Shown: piece by piece, positions 8,463 to 16,116 of the stretch
How positions within the stretch are numbered: the first letter of the stretch is position 1
How the letters are laid out: each line of letters starts with the position of its first letter
Origin: Clostridia bacterium
Lineage (GTDB): Bacteria > Bacillota > Clostridia > Oscillospirales > Acutalibacteraceae
Direction: 5' to 3'
Length of the DNA: 22,122 nucleotides
NCBI GenBank assembly: GCA_900752115.1
Contig: CAADUC010000013.1
Coordinates: 1-22,122 of the forward strand
Notes under the pieces: generated by a model
The model's input: only the letters and a program-made list of their open reading frames with translations
The model's database searches: none
What the model was told of the DNA's origin: nothing
Made by a program: the position numbers and the translations under genes

Positions 8463-8550
8463 GGCTCTATATAATAAAAGGCAAGCCCGCATGGATCCTT
8501 TGGTTCCCGGGCCGCTCCACCCCTATTCTGCATTGTTTGGAGGTATCATC

Positions 8551-9003
8551 ATGACTGCTCTGCTTCTTCTCATCCCCACTGTATTTCTGATTGTCTCCGC
8601 CGTTCTGGCGGTTCGCTCCGTGCGCCGCGGCGCAAACAGAAGCCGCGCCTTCGCCCTGCAGCTTCTCAGCTTCCTGGCCGTGTGCGTTTTTTCATTCGCT
8701 ATGCCCGCCGGCAGCGCCTTTGCCGCCGGAGAACCTTCTGACACAGCGGCTCCGACGGCTGCCGCCCAGGAGGAAGAGGACGCCGGTTCCGTGAACGGAC
8801 TCGGCCTGGTGGCCGCCGCTCTGGCCGTCGGCATTGCCGGTATCGGCGGCGGTATCGCCGTCGCATCCGCTGCTCCCGCCGCCATCGGCGCAACGAGCGA
8901 GGATCCGAAGGCCTTCGGTAAGGCTATGATCTTCGTTGCTCTCGGCGAAGGCATCGCGCTGTACGGCCTCCTGATTGCCATCCTGATCTGGATGAAATGC
9001 TGA
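8551..9003 (+). CDS. ntpK: V-type ATPase proteolipid subunit K (c ring)
   Basis: A 150-residue rotor-ring subunit. The C-terminal 70 residues are a single c-type hairpin: helix one, glycine-rich (LVAAALAVGIAGIGGGIAVASAAP), a polar loop TSEDPKAFGK, then helix two with the ion-binding carboxylate E133 in FVALGEGIALYGLLIAIL. Ahead of this lie two extra hydrophobic segments (about residues 2-22 and 34-52), an AFA-A site like a signal-peptidase site near residue 58, and an acidic Ala-rich linker. Helix one lacks the glutamine, and E133 is followed by glycine rather than Ser/Thr, so the typical Na+ ligand set is not seen; H+ specificity is the weak default. The start is the ATG at 8551, with TTGGAGG upstream. 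Confidence 0.92.
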   Translation: MTALLLLIPTVFLIVSAVLAVRSVRRGANRSRAFALQLLSFLAVCVFSFAMPAGSAFAAGEPSDTAAPTAAAQEEEDAGSVNGLGLVAAALAVGIAGIGGGIAVASAAPAAIGATSEDPKAFGKAMIFVALGEGIALYGLLIAILIWMKC

Positions 9004-9005
9004 CC

Positions 9006-9023
9006 CTGCGCCAAAAAGCGCAG
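9006..9023 (+). other. Intercistronic stem-loop between subunits K and F
   Basis: Perfect 6-bp stem CTGCGC/GCGCAG with a CAAAAA loop, starting three bases after the stop of subunit K. No T-run follows. Confidence 0.5.
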
Positions 9024-9051
9024 AGGATCGAAACAGAAAGAAGGTGCGCCG

Positions 9052-9360
9052 ATGCGTTTTTACCTCATCAGCGATAACGTGGACACTCAGGTCGGTATGC
9101 GCCTCGCCGGAATCGAGGGGGTTGTCGTGCATGAGCGCGCAGAGGTCGAGCACGCCCTGCGCAGCGCTATGGCCATGGAGGACGTCGCCGTGGTTCTCAT
9201 CACGGAAACGCTGCTTCAGCTCTGCCCCGATCTGGTCTACGATTTAAAACTCAACCAAAAGCGTCCTCTCATTGTGGAGATCCCCGATCGCCACGGAAAC
9301 GGGCGTACCAAGGACTCGATTACCCGCTATGTGCGTGAGGCAATCGGCGTCAAGATTTAA
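9052..9360 (+). CDS. ntpG: V-type ATPase subunit F
   Basis: A 102-residue rotor-shaft protein matching subunit F (NtpG in Enterococcus). It opens with MRFYLISDNVDTQVGMRLAGIEG and shows the family's Rossmann-like alternation, with VAVVLITETL in the middle and RPLIVEIPDRHG toward the end. The family binds subunit D in the central stalk. It is preceded by a ribosome site AAGAAGGTG and lies between K and E. Length is exactly typical. Confident. Confidence 0.93.
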   Translation: MRFYLISDNVDTQVGMRLAGIEGVVVHERAEVEHALRSAMAMEDVAVVLITETLLQLCPDLVYDLKLNQKRPLIVEIPDRHGNGRTKDSITRYVREAIGVKI

Positions 9361-9367
9361 GGCAATG

Positions 9368-9389
9368 CCGCGCTGTTCCGGGCGCGCGG
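9368..9389 (+). other. Intercistronic stem-loop after subunit F
   Basis: CCGCGC/GCGCGG form a 6-bp GC-only stem with a 10-base loop, 7 bases after the subunit F stop. It is the first of two hairpins in this 120-base gap. Confidence 0.45.
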
Positions 9390-9430
9390 ACACACCGGAA
9401 AATTCTGTGACTTAAGGAACGGAAATACCG

Positions 9431-9455
9431 GTGCAGCCGCCCGGCGGCAGCGCAC
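9431..9455 (+). other. Intercistronic stem-loop ahead of subunit E
   Basis: Outer arms GTGC/GCAC and inner arms GCCGC/GCGGC form a two-part hairpin with a 3-base loop, ending about 15 bases before the subunit E ribosome site (GGGAGG). Confidence 0.45.
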
Positions 9456-9480
9456 AAGGCGGAAACGGGAGGTTTTCCCT

Positions 9481-10098
9481 ATGGCTAACGAAGAAAAGCT
9501 CGCCAAATTTCACCAGGCGATCAATCATTATGCGCTCGAGCAGCGCAAGCGGATCGAGGATGAAGTGGCGGAATTCAAAAACAAGGAGCTTCAGGAGGCG
9601 GAAGACGAGGTTCTCGTCGAGTCCTACCACCTGATTCAGAAAGAGATGGCCGACATGCGCGGCCGGATCTCCCGCGAAATGGCTCAGCGCGAAATGGCCG
9701 GACGGCGCGCTCTTCTGGAAAAGCGCGCACACATCACCAGCGAGGTCTTCCGTAAGGCGGCTGACATCTTGAAGCAGGAAACGGAAAGCGAGCGCTACCC
9801 CGCTATGCTTGAACGCTTTGCCGGACGGGCACGCCGGGCCTTTGAAAACCGCGCTGCGGGCCGCGGGCTGCCGGATGATATTGTATTCCTGCTGCGGGCG
9901 GCTGACGCCCCGTTTGAACCGCTGATTCAAAAAGCATTCGGCGCCCCCTGCACGTTCCGCGAAGATGAAACCATCACGCTCGGGGGACTGCGCGCGGAGA
10001 GTGCCGCTCTGCATCTGGAGCTTGACTCCACGCTCGACGCCCTGCTGGAAAATCAGCGGGAATGGTTTGAAGAGGTTTCTCAGCTCTCGGTGGGCTGA
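9481..10098 (+). CDS. ntpE: V-type ATPase subunit E (peripheral stalk)
   Basis: A 205-residue subunit E. The N-terminal half (about residues 10-110) is a long charged helix suited to right-handed coiled-coil pairing with the G/H subunit. The C-terminal half is a mixed alpha-beta domain ending in LGGLRAESAALHLELDSTLDALLENQREWFEEV, where the GGL and the D-x-T/L region are typical of the head that binds the A3B3 crown. ATG follows GGGAGG by about 8 bases. Length is within the family range. Confidence 0.9.
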   Translation: MANEEKLAKFHQAINHYALEQRKRIEDEVAEFKNKELQEAEDEVLVESYHLIQKEMADMRGRISREMAQREMAGRRALLEKRAHITSEVFRKAADILKQETESERYPAMLERFAGRARRAFENRAAGRGLPDDIVFLLRAADAPFEPLIQKAFGAPCTFREDETITLGGLRAESAALHLELDSTLDALLENQREWFEEVSQLSVG

Positions 10099-10111
10099 AG
10101 CGCCTGCATGG

Positions 10112-10145
10112 CCGGAACGTTTCCCTTTCCCGGGAGACGTTTCGG
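10112..10145 (+). other. Long intercistronic stem-loop between subunits E and A
   Basis: The arms 10112-10125 (CCGGAACGTTTCCC) and 10132-10145 (GGGAGACGTTTCGG) pair over 14 bp, with two G-U pairs, around the 6-base loop TTTCCC. It lies between the E stop and the A ribosome site (10157-10163). It is followed by AAAG, not a T-run, so it is not a classical terminator. Confidence 0.65.
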
Positions 10146-10170
10146 AAAGTCCTTTCAGGAAGGCGATGAT

Positions 10171-11937
10171 ATGCGAATGAACGATATGAATGTCATTTAC
10201 GGGATCAACGGCCCTGTTGTGACGGTGAAGGAATCCCACAGCTTCTCCATGATGGAAATGGTGTATGTGGGAGAGGAACGGCTGGTGGGCGAAGTCATCG
10301 GCATCACAAGCGAGCTGACCACCATCCAGGTTTACGAGGAAACGACGGGACTGCGCCCGGGCGAACCTGTAATCGGTACGGGAAGTCCGATGAACGTGAC
10401 GCTCGGCCCCGGCATTTTGGATAATATTTTTGACGGCATTGAGCGCCCGCTGAAGGCCATTGAGGAAAAAAGCGGCGCGTTCATTTCCCGCGGAAGCACT
10501 GTCTCTGCTCTTGATGAATCGCGGGAGTGGGACGTCACGCTTCGCGTGCAGCCCGGTGATGAAGTCAAAGGCGGCGACATCTACGCGGTGTGCCCCGAAA
10601 CGCCGATCATTGAACATCGCTGCATGGTGCCTCCCGCTCTGAGCGGTGTGATTGAGTCGGTCAAGCCCGACGGCAAATATAAAGTGACCGACACGGTGGC
10701 GGTGCTGCGCGATAAAAGGGGCGCCCTGCATGAGCTGACGCTCTGCCAGCACTGGCCGATCCGAACGCCGCGTCCTGTGGCGCAGCGTCTGCAGACAACG
10801 CTTCCGCTCATCACGGGCCAGCGCGTCATCGACACCCTCTTCCCCATCGCCAAGGGCGGCACCGCCGCAATTCCCGGCGGCTTCGGAACGGGCAAGACCA
10901 TGACACAGCATCAGCTTGCCAAATGGTGCGACGCCGACATTATCATTTATGTCGGCTGCGGCGAGCGCGGCAACGAGATGAGCCAGGTGCTCGACGAGTT
11001 CTCCGAACTGATCGACCCGAAATCCGGCCGTCCGATGACGGACCGGACCGTCCTCATTGCCAACACGAGCAATATGCCCGTAGCCGCCCGTGAGGCATCC
11101 ATTTACACGGGCATCACATTGGCCGAGTATTACCGCGACATGGGCTATCACGTCGCCATCATGGCGGACTCGACCTCCCGCTGGGCGGAAGCTCTGCGTG
11201 AGATCTCCGGCCGCCTCGAGGAGATGCCCGCCGAGGAAGGATTCCCGGCCTACCTCCCGAGCCGCCTCTCCGAATTCTACGAGCGCGCCGGAATGAGCGT
11301 GAATCTGAACGGATCCGACGGCTCGGTCACCATCATTGGCGCAGTTTCTCCGCAGGGCTCCGACTTCTCCGAGCCCGTCACACAGAACACAAAGCGCTTC
11401 ACACGCTGCTTCTGGGCGCTCGACAAGGCTCTGGCTTATGCCCGCCATTATCCGGCAATCAACTGGACCCAGAGCTACAGCGAGTATTTCATTGATCTGG
11501 ATCCGTGGTATACAAAAAATCTGGGTGAAGATTTCATCAAATACCGCCGCCGCATCAACCGTCTCCTGCAGGAGGAGAGCCAGTTGATGGAGATCGTCAA
11601 GCTGATTGGATCCGACGTGCTGCCGGACGATCAAAAGCTCGTGATCGAGACGGCCCGTGTCATCCGCGTCGGCTTCCTGCAGCAGAATGCGTTCCATCAG
11701 GACGACACCTTTGTTCCGATGGAAAAGCAAAAGCAGATGATGCGCGTGATTCTCCACTTGTACCGGAAGGCCAGGCAGCTCGTCTCAGCCAGCGTGCCCA
11801 TCTCAAACATTCTGGAAACAGGACTGTTTGACAAGCTGGTCAAGATGAAATACGACATTCCGAACGACCGGCTGGATCTCTTTGACGAGTATGTTGCGGA
11901 GATTGACAAGCTGCTGGCCGAACTGGTAGCGTCGTGA
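10171..11937 (+). CDS. ntpA: V-type ATPase catalytic subunit A
   Basis: A 588-residue catalytic nucleotide-binding subunit of the A3B3 head. An N-terminal beta-barrel (GINGPVVTV) and the A-specific non-homologous bulge region (about residues 110-190) precede the P-loop GGFGTGKT (about 236-243, catalytic lysine 242). The glutamate-containing GCGERGNEM segment and DSTSRWAEALREISGRLEEMPAEEG follow. The C-terminal helical bundle ends in VASX-type tail residues. I chose the ATG at 10171 because AGGAAGG lies 7 bases upstream; an in-frame ATG at 10108 would run the coding region through the hairpin, and an ATG at 10177 is also possible. Subunit B follows 24 bases later. Confidence 0.97.
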   Translation: MRMNDMNVIYGINGPVVTVKESHSFSMMEMVYVGEERLVGEVIGITSELTTIQVYEETTGLRPGEPVIGTGSPMNVTLGPGILDNIFDGIERPLKAIEEKSGAFISRGSTVSALDESREWDVTLRVQPGDEVKGGDIYAVCPETPIIEHRCMVPPALSGVIESVKPDGKYKVTDTVAVLRDKRGALHELTLCQHWPIRTPRPVAQRLQTTLPLITGQRVIDTLFPIAKGGTAAIPGGFGTGKTMTQHQLAKWCDADIIIYVGCGERGNEMSQVLDEFSELIDPKSGRPMTDRTVLIANTSNMPVAAREASIYTGITLAEYYRDMGYHVAIMADSTSRWAEALREISGRLEEMPAEEGFPAYLPSRLSEFYERAGMSVNLNGSDGSVTIIGAVSPQGSDFSEPVTQNTKRFTRCFWALDKALAYARHYPAINWTQSYSEYFIDLDPWYTKNLGEDFIKYRRRINRLLQEESQLMEIVKLIGSDVLPDDQKLVIETARVIRVGFLQQNAFHQDDTFVPMEKQKQMMRVILHLYRKARQLVSASVPISNILETGLFDKLVKMKYDIPNDRLDLFDEYVAEIDKLLAELVAS

Positions 11938-11961
11938 CGCGGCAAGGAGGCGACTGAAACA

Positions 11962-13350
11962 ATGCTGATAGATTATTTGGGCGTACGCGAGATCAATGGC
12001 TCGCTGATCGTCCTTGACGACGTGGAGGGCGCATCCTTTGAGGAGGTTGTGGATATCCGTCTGGACGACGGAACCCTGCGGCAGGGACGTGTGGTGCAGA
12101 TGGAAGGCAGCCGTGTGGTCATTCAGGTTTTTGAAGGCACACGGGGAATTTCCCTCGACAACACGCGCACTCGCCTGAAGGGCCACCCAATGGAGCTGGC
12201 CCTCTCCCCCGAACTGCTCGGGCGCGTGTTTGACGGTGCGGGACGGCCGATCGACGGCCTTGGCGACATTTACCCCGTCGCCCGCGCCAACATCAACGGA
12301 ACGCCCATCAATCCCGTGTCCCGCGTCTATCCGAAGAACTACATCAACACCGGTATCTCGACGATCGACACGCTTATGACGCTGATTCGCGGCCAGAAGC
12401 TGCCGATTTTCTCCGGCTCCGGCATGAAGCACAACGAGCTTGCCGTGCAGATCGCGCGGCAGGCCCGCATCAGCGACGAGGGAGAAGAAAAGTTCTGTAT
12501 CGTCTTCGCCGCAATGGGCGCGAAGAACGACGTGGCCGAATACTTCCGCCGCTCATTCGACGAATCCGGCGTGCTGCAGAAGGTCGTGATGTTCCTGAAT
12601 CTCTCGAATGATCCCATCATCGAGCGTATTCTGACGCCGCGCTGCGCGCTGACCGCCGCCGAATATCTGGCCTTCGAGCAGGGGATGCACGTCCTCGTCA
12701 TCATGACGGACATGACGTCTTACGCCGAGGCGCTGCGTGAGTTCAGCTCCAGCAAAGGCGAAATTCCCGGCCGAAAGGGATTTCCGGGCTACCTGTATTC
12801 CGACCTTGCCTCGCTCTATGAGCGCGCGGGTATGGTGCGCGGCAAATCCGGTTCCGTGACGCAGATCCCGATCCTGACCATGCCGAACGATGACGTGACC
12901 CATCCGGTCCCGGATCTGACCGGCTACATCACGGAGGGACAAATCGTACTCGACCGCACACTGGACAGCTCCGGCGTTTATCCGCCCGTCTCGATTCTGC
13001 CGTCGCTGTCCCGTCTGATGAAGGACGGCATTGGCGAGGGATACACGCGCGCCGACCATTCGGCTCTCTCGAACCAGCTGTTTGCGTCCTACGCAAAGGT
13101 CATGGACGCCCGCTCGCTGGCTTCCGTTATCGGCGAAGAGGAGCTCTCCCCCACCGACAAGAAATATATCGAGTTCGGCAAGCTGTTTGAACAGCGCTTC
13201 GTCAGCCAGGGGGCAAATGAAAACCGCCCGATCGGCGAGAGTCTTGACCTCGGCTGGCAGCTTCTTTCTACTCTGCCGCGTGAAGAGCTCGACCGTGTGG
13301 ACGATAAGCTGCTCGACCAGTACTATCATCCGGAACAGAAGGAGGCGTAA
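11962..13350 (+). CDS. ntpB: V-type ATPase regulatory subunit B
   Basis: A 462-residue non-catalytic subunit of the A3B3 head. It has the usual fold with a [10 protein letters not shown] segment (about 91-100) and a degenerate P-loop, SGSGMKHN (about 151-158), in place of GxGKT. This is the normal distinction from subunit [37 protein letters not shown] is the conserved B signature. The ATG follows AAGGAGG; the D gene starts three bases after the stop. Expected length and no disruptions. Confidence 0.97.
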   Translation: MLIDYLGVREINGSLIVLDDVEGASFEEVVDIRLDDGTLRQGRVVQMEGSRVVIQVFEGTRGISLDNTRTRLKGHPMELALSPELLGRVFDGAGRPIDGLGDIYPVARANINGTPINPVSRVYPKNYINTGISTIDTLMTLIRGQKLPIFSGSGMKHNELAVQIARQARISDEGEEKFCIVFAAMGAKNDVAEYFRRSFDESGVLQKVVMFLNLSNDPIIERILTPRCALTAAEYLAFEQGMHVLVIMTDMTSYAEALREFSSSKGEIPGRKGFPGYLYSDLASLYERAGMVRGKSGSVTQIPILTMPNDDVTHPVPDLTGYITEGQIVLDRTLDSSGVYPPVSILPSLSRLMKDGIGEGYTRADHSALSNQLFASYAKVMDARSLASVIGEEELSPTDKKYIEFGKLFEQRFVSQGANENRPIGESLDLGWQLLSTLPREELDRVDDKLLDQYYHPEQKEA

Positions 13351-13353
13351 GCC

Positions 13354-13977
13354 ATGGCGGTTCAGACGGTCCCAACCAAAGGAAACCTGCTGGCGACAAA
13401 GAAATCGTTGGAGCTGTCCCGCACAGGCTTCGAGCTTCTCGACCGCAAGCGAAATATCCTGATCCGCGAAATGATGGCGCTGATCGAGCGTGCCTCCAGC
13501 ATTCAGGAGCAGATTGACACCACCTACGCACAGGCATACAAAGCGCTGCAGATGGCAAACATCTCCCTCGGCATCTGTCACGAACTGTCACGCACCGTTC
13601 CGGTGGACAACAATCTGAGCGTCGCCTTCCGCAGCGTGATGGGCGTTGAGATTCCCATGGTTTCGCTTACCGAGCAAAATAATCCTGTTCCTTACGGCCT
13701 GTCGAGTACCAATTCCATGCTGGACCGGGCTTATGAACGCTTCAATGAGGTCAAACGGCTGACGGCGGAACTCGCCGAGGTGGAAAACAGCGTCTACCGC
13801 CTTGCGGACGCGATCAAAAAGACGCAGAAGCGGGCAAACGCGCTTAAGAATATTATGATTCCACGCTTTGAAGAAACCGTAAAATTCATCACCGACGCCC
13901 TCGAGGAAAAGGAACGCGAAGAATTTTCACGGCTGAAAGTAATCAAAAGCCAGAAAAACGCCAAAGCCGCAAAATAA
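13354..13977 (+). CDS. ntpD: V-type ATPase subunit D (central rotor)
   Basis: A 207-residue, mostly helical subunit that forms the central shaft with F. It opens with VPTKGNLLATKKSLELSRTGFELLDRKRNILIREM, the family signature, and ends with RRVNALEN-like KRANALKNIMIPRFEETVKFI near residue 170, followed by a Lys-rich tail. The start lies 3 bases after the B stop with GGAGG inside the end of B, implying coupled translation. It is the last gene of the operon; a hairpin follows 24 bases later. Confidence 0.96.
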   Translation: MAVQTVPTKGNLLATKKSLELSRTGFELLDRKRNILIREMMALIERASSIQEQIDTTYAQAYKALQMANISLGICHELSRTVPVDNNLSVAFRSVMGVEIPMVSLTEQNNPVPYGLSSTNSMLDRAYERFNEVKRLTAELAEVENSVYRLADAIKKTQKRANALKNIMIPRFEETVKFITDALEEKEREEFSRLKVIKSQKNAKAAK

Positions 13978-14001
13978 CAAACAGATCCCATCATCTTGAT
14001 A

Positions 14002-14032
14002 AAGCAGAGGACCGCCGGGCGATCCTCTGCTT
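14002..14032 (+). terminator. Terminator-like hairpin after the V-ATPase operon
   Basis: AAGCAGAGGA and TCCTCTGCTT form a perfect 10-bp stem with an 11-base loop, followed by GTTTCGT. The T-run is short, so termination may be partial and some read-through into the acetyltransferase gene 25 bases later is possible. Confidence 0.6.
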
Positions 14033-14057
14033 GTTTCGTAAGAAAGGAGAATGTCCC

Positions 14058-14567
14058 GTGCGGCTCCATCCCCAGTCTTTTTCCTCTCACTATGCGGTAC
14101 GCCCTCTGCACGATGGCGACATTCCCGCTATTTACAACCTCTGTGTCTCGAATCCCACATACTTTCTTCATTTGCGGGAATCTCCCGACACAGAATCCAT
14201 TCGCCGTGATTTTACTGCTCTGCCGCCCGGAAAAACAGCAGAGGACAAATACTTTCTGGGATACTTCCGGGAAAACCGTCTCTGTGCAGTGCTGGATCTC
14301 ATTGCCGGATATCCCGACAATGAGACTGCATTTATCGGATGGTTTCTGCTGGACGGCAGCCTTCACCGGAAGGGAATCGGTTCCGCTATGATGCGGGAGC
14401 TCTTCGACGCACTGAAAAAGGCCTCCTTTCGTTCCATCCGTCTCGGTTTTGTAGAGGGAAACAGTGAAAGCGAAGGATTCTGGCGCAGCCTTGGCTTTTC
14501 TCCCACCGGGAAAAAGAGCCCACAGGAAGCATACACCGTTATCGTCGCGGCACGGGATCTGGACTGA
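14058..14567 (+). CDS. GNAT-family N-acetyltransferase
   Basis: A 169-residue GCN5-related acetyltransferase, using acetyl-CoA to acetylate an amine; the substrate cannot be deduced. The N-terminal YAVRPLHDGDIPAIYNL region is the usual first strand and helix. Motif A reads FIGWFLLDGSLHRKGIGSAMMREL, with the CoA pyrophosphate-binding RKGIGS at 104-109. The later RLGFVEGNSESEGFWRSLGF matches motif B. The start is the GTG at 14058, preceded by AAAGGAG at 9 bases; an upstream in-frame TTG at 14031 falls inside the hairpin arm. It is likely fed by read-through or an unseen promoter. Confidence 0.88.
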   Translation: MRLHPQSFSSHYAVRPLHDGDIPAIYNLCVSNPTYFLHLRESPDTESIRRDFTALPPGKTAEDKYFLGYFRENRLCAVLDLIAGYPDNETAFIGWFLLDGSLHRKGIGSAMMRELFDALKKASFRSIRLGFVEGNSESEGFWRSLGFSPTGKKSPQEAYTVIVAARDLD

Positions 14568-14666
14568 CGTCCCCCATCGTTCCATCTTCCCTGTATATCC
14601 ATGCGGCGGAGGGAACAAACTTTATCATAGAAAATCATCTTCGAAGAAACAGAAAGGGAAACAAAC

Positions 14667-15134
14667 ATGGAGGAAAGGCTCAGAGAACTGTGGGACTACT
14701 ACGCCGGCCGGGCTGACCGGCAGGATCAGACGGTCATCGTGGAGCTGCTGCGGGAAGTACAGGAAATCTGCGGCTGTGTCCCCTCCAATCAGCAGCGGGA
14801 AACCGCGCGCGTCTGCGGCGTGCCTGAAAGCCTTATCGCCGCTCTCGTGAAGCGTTATCCAAGCCTGCGGGAGGCAGATTACCGTCACGAAATAACAGCC
14901 TGCTCCGGTGAGCGGTGCCGGGCCAAGGGAGCAGCGGCTGTGCTGGACGCGCTGCGCCGTGAGCTTGGCATCGAATCGCAGGGACTTTCGGCGGACGGTA
15001 TGTTTTTCCTACGAACGCAGAATTGTCTCAAGCACTGCGGCACAGCGTCCAATCTTCTGATCGACGGGGAGCTTCTCCCCCGTGTTACACCCGAACAGAT
15101 CCCTGCGCTGATCCAACGCCTGCGCCTGTCCTGA
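14667..15134 (+). CDS. NuoE-like thioredoxin-fold [2Fe-2S] protein (orphan)
   Basis: A 155-residue protein resembling the 24-kDa/NuoE subunit of NADH dehydrogenases and [FeFe] hydrogenases. The helical N-terminus (QTVIVELLREVQEICGCVPSN) is typical. Four cysteines, C79, C84, C120 and C124, give the CxxxxC...CxxxC pattern that binds one [2Fe-2S] cluster, with ACSGERC and QNCLKHCG around them. No NuoF/HoxF or hydrogenase partner lies in this window, so it is an orphan here. A 40-base gap separates it from the next gene, which is followed closely by serine dehydratase, so an operon is likely. The ATG at 14667 follows AAAGGG by about 9 bases. Fold call good, function open. Confidence 0.85.
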   Translation: MEERLRELWDYYAGRADRQDQTVIVELLREVQEICGCVPSNQQRETARVCGVPESLIAALVKRYPSLREADYRHEITACSGERCRAKGAAAVLDALRRELGIESQGLSADGMFFLRTQNCLKHCGTASNLLIDGELLPRVTPEQIPALIQRLRLS

Positions 15135-15174
15135 GATACGGACATGATTGAGGAACGGGAAGGAGAAAATCCAT

Positions 15175-15444
15175 ATGGAAGAAAATCGCTTCGAAATCCC
15201 AAAAGCAGACTATTTTACACTCAACTACAACATTTACTGCGGCAGTCTGGATGGCTTTAACTACAAACTGAATGCGAAGGATAAGGAACACCTCACAGTT
15301 TCCGTCTGGATGGGACCTCTTTGCATGGACAAGAGTGAGCTTGCCGCCAATGAAACCTTTCCCCTCGACGAGGACGGCTTTCACCGCGCGCTTGGCTGGC
15401 TGGAGGAGCAATTTCAAACACTGCACGGAGGAGGAGCGGCATGA
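15175..15444 (+). CDS. Unrecognised small protein linked to serine dehydratase
   Basis: An 89-residue protein that I do not recognise. It is acidic, rich in aromatics in its first half (DYFTLNYNIYCGSLDGFNYKL), and has two cysteines (about 31 and 59), so no metal motif is evident. No signal peptide or membrane segment is visible. The ATG at 15175 has AAGGAG 9 bases upstream, and the stop overlaps the sdaAB start as ATGA. The good ribosome site and coupling support a real gene. An accessory or assembly role for the dehydratase is possible but unproven. Confidence 0.75.
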   Translation: MEENRFEIPKADYFTLNYNIYCGSLDGFNYKLNAKDKEHLTVSVWMGPLCMDKSELAANETFPLDEDGFHRALGWLEEQFQTLHGGGAA

Positions 15445-16103
15445 GACTGTTTGACGTGATTGGTCCCATTATGACGGGACCTTCGAGTTCTCACACCGCC
15501 GGAGCGGCTAAAATAGGACTTGTGACACGCGCAATGCTCGGAGGCGAACCGGTAAAAGCCGATATTCTGCTGCACGGTTCGTTTGCACAGACAGGCCGGG
15601 GACACGGCACCGACCGTGCCATTGTGGCCGGACTGCTCGGCATGCGTCCGGACGATCCCCGCATCCCGGACAGCTTTTCTCTCGCAGAGAAGGCCGGCCT
15701 CGCCTTTTCCTTCACCACCGGGACACTGAAGAACGTACATCCGAACACAGCCTCCCTGAAGGTCGAGAACGCCGACGGGGAAAGCCTTTCAGTCGTCGCT
15801 TCGTCGCTCGGCGGCGGGCGGATCCAAATCTGCCGCGTGGACGGCATCGAGACCGGCTTCTCCGGCGGCAGCAACACTCTCATCGTACACAACGAGGACA
15901 AGCCAGGCTGTGCTGCCATCGTGACGGCCCTGCTTGCCCGATTCGGTCTGAATATCGCCACCATGCAGCTGTGCCGGAATTTCCCCGGGGGCTACGCCGT
16001 TATGGTCATTGAATGCGATCAGTATATTCCCGCCGAACTGGCGCGGGAGCTGGAAAAGGCGGATGGCGTGGCGCGCGTCACCCGGCTGAATCTGGACGTT
16101 TGA
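15441..16103 (+). CDS. sdaAB: L-serine dehydratase, iron-sulfur-dependent, beta subunit
   Basis: A 220-residue beta subunit of the two-subunit L-serine ammonia-lyase that converts serine to pyruvate and ammonia. The hallmark SSSHTAG (residues 15-21) sits within IMTGPSSSHTAGAAKIG. The C-terminal 75 residues are an ACT domain (NTLIVHNEDKPGCAAIVTAL, then LNIATMQLCR) that in family members binds serine allosterically. The ATG overlaps the stop of the 89-residue gene. The alpha subunit follows after 13 bases. Length is typical of the split clostridial form. Confidence 0.96.
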   Translation: MRLFDVIGPIMTGPSSSHTAGAAKIGLVTRAMLGGEPVKADILLHGSFAQTGRGHGTDRAIVAGLLGMRPDDPRIPDSFSLAEKAGLAFSFTTGTLKNVHPNTASLKVENADGESLSVVASSLGGGRIQICRVDGIETGFSGGSNTLIVHNEDKPGCAAIVTALLARFGLNIATMQLCRNFPGGYAVMVIECDQYIPAELARELEKADGVARVTRLNLDV

Positions 16104-16116
16104 AAGGAGGCGCTGT

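Noticed and set aside
9412..11757. A 781-residue open frame on the minus strand across subunits E and A
   Set aside because: It runs antisense to well-conserved V-ATPase genes. It has no ribosome site or recognisable domain and is a by-product of GC-rich third positions.
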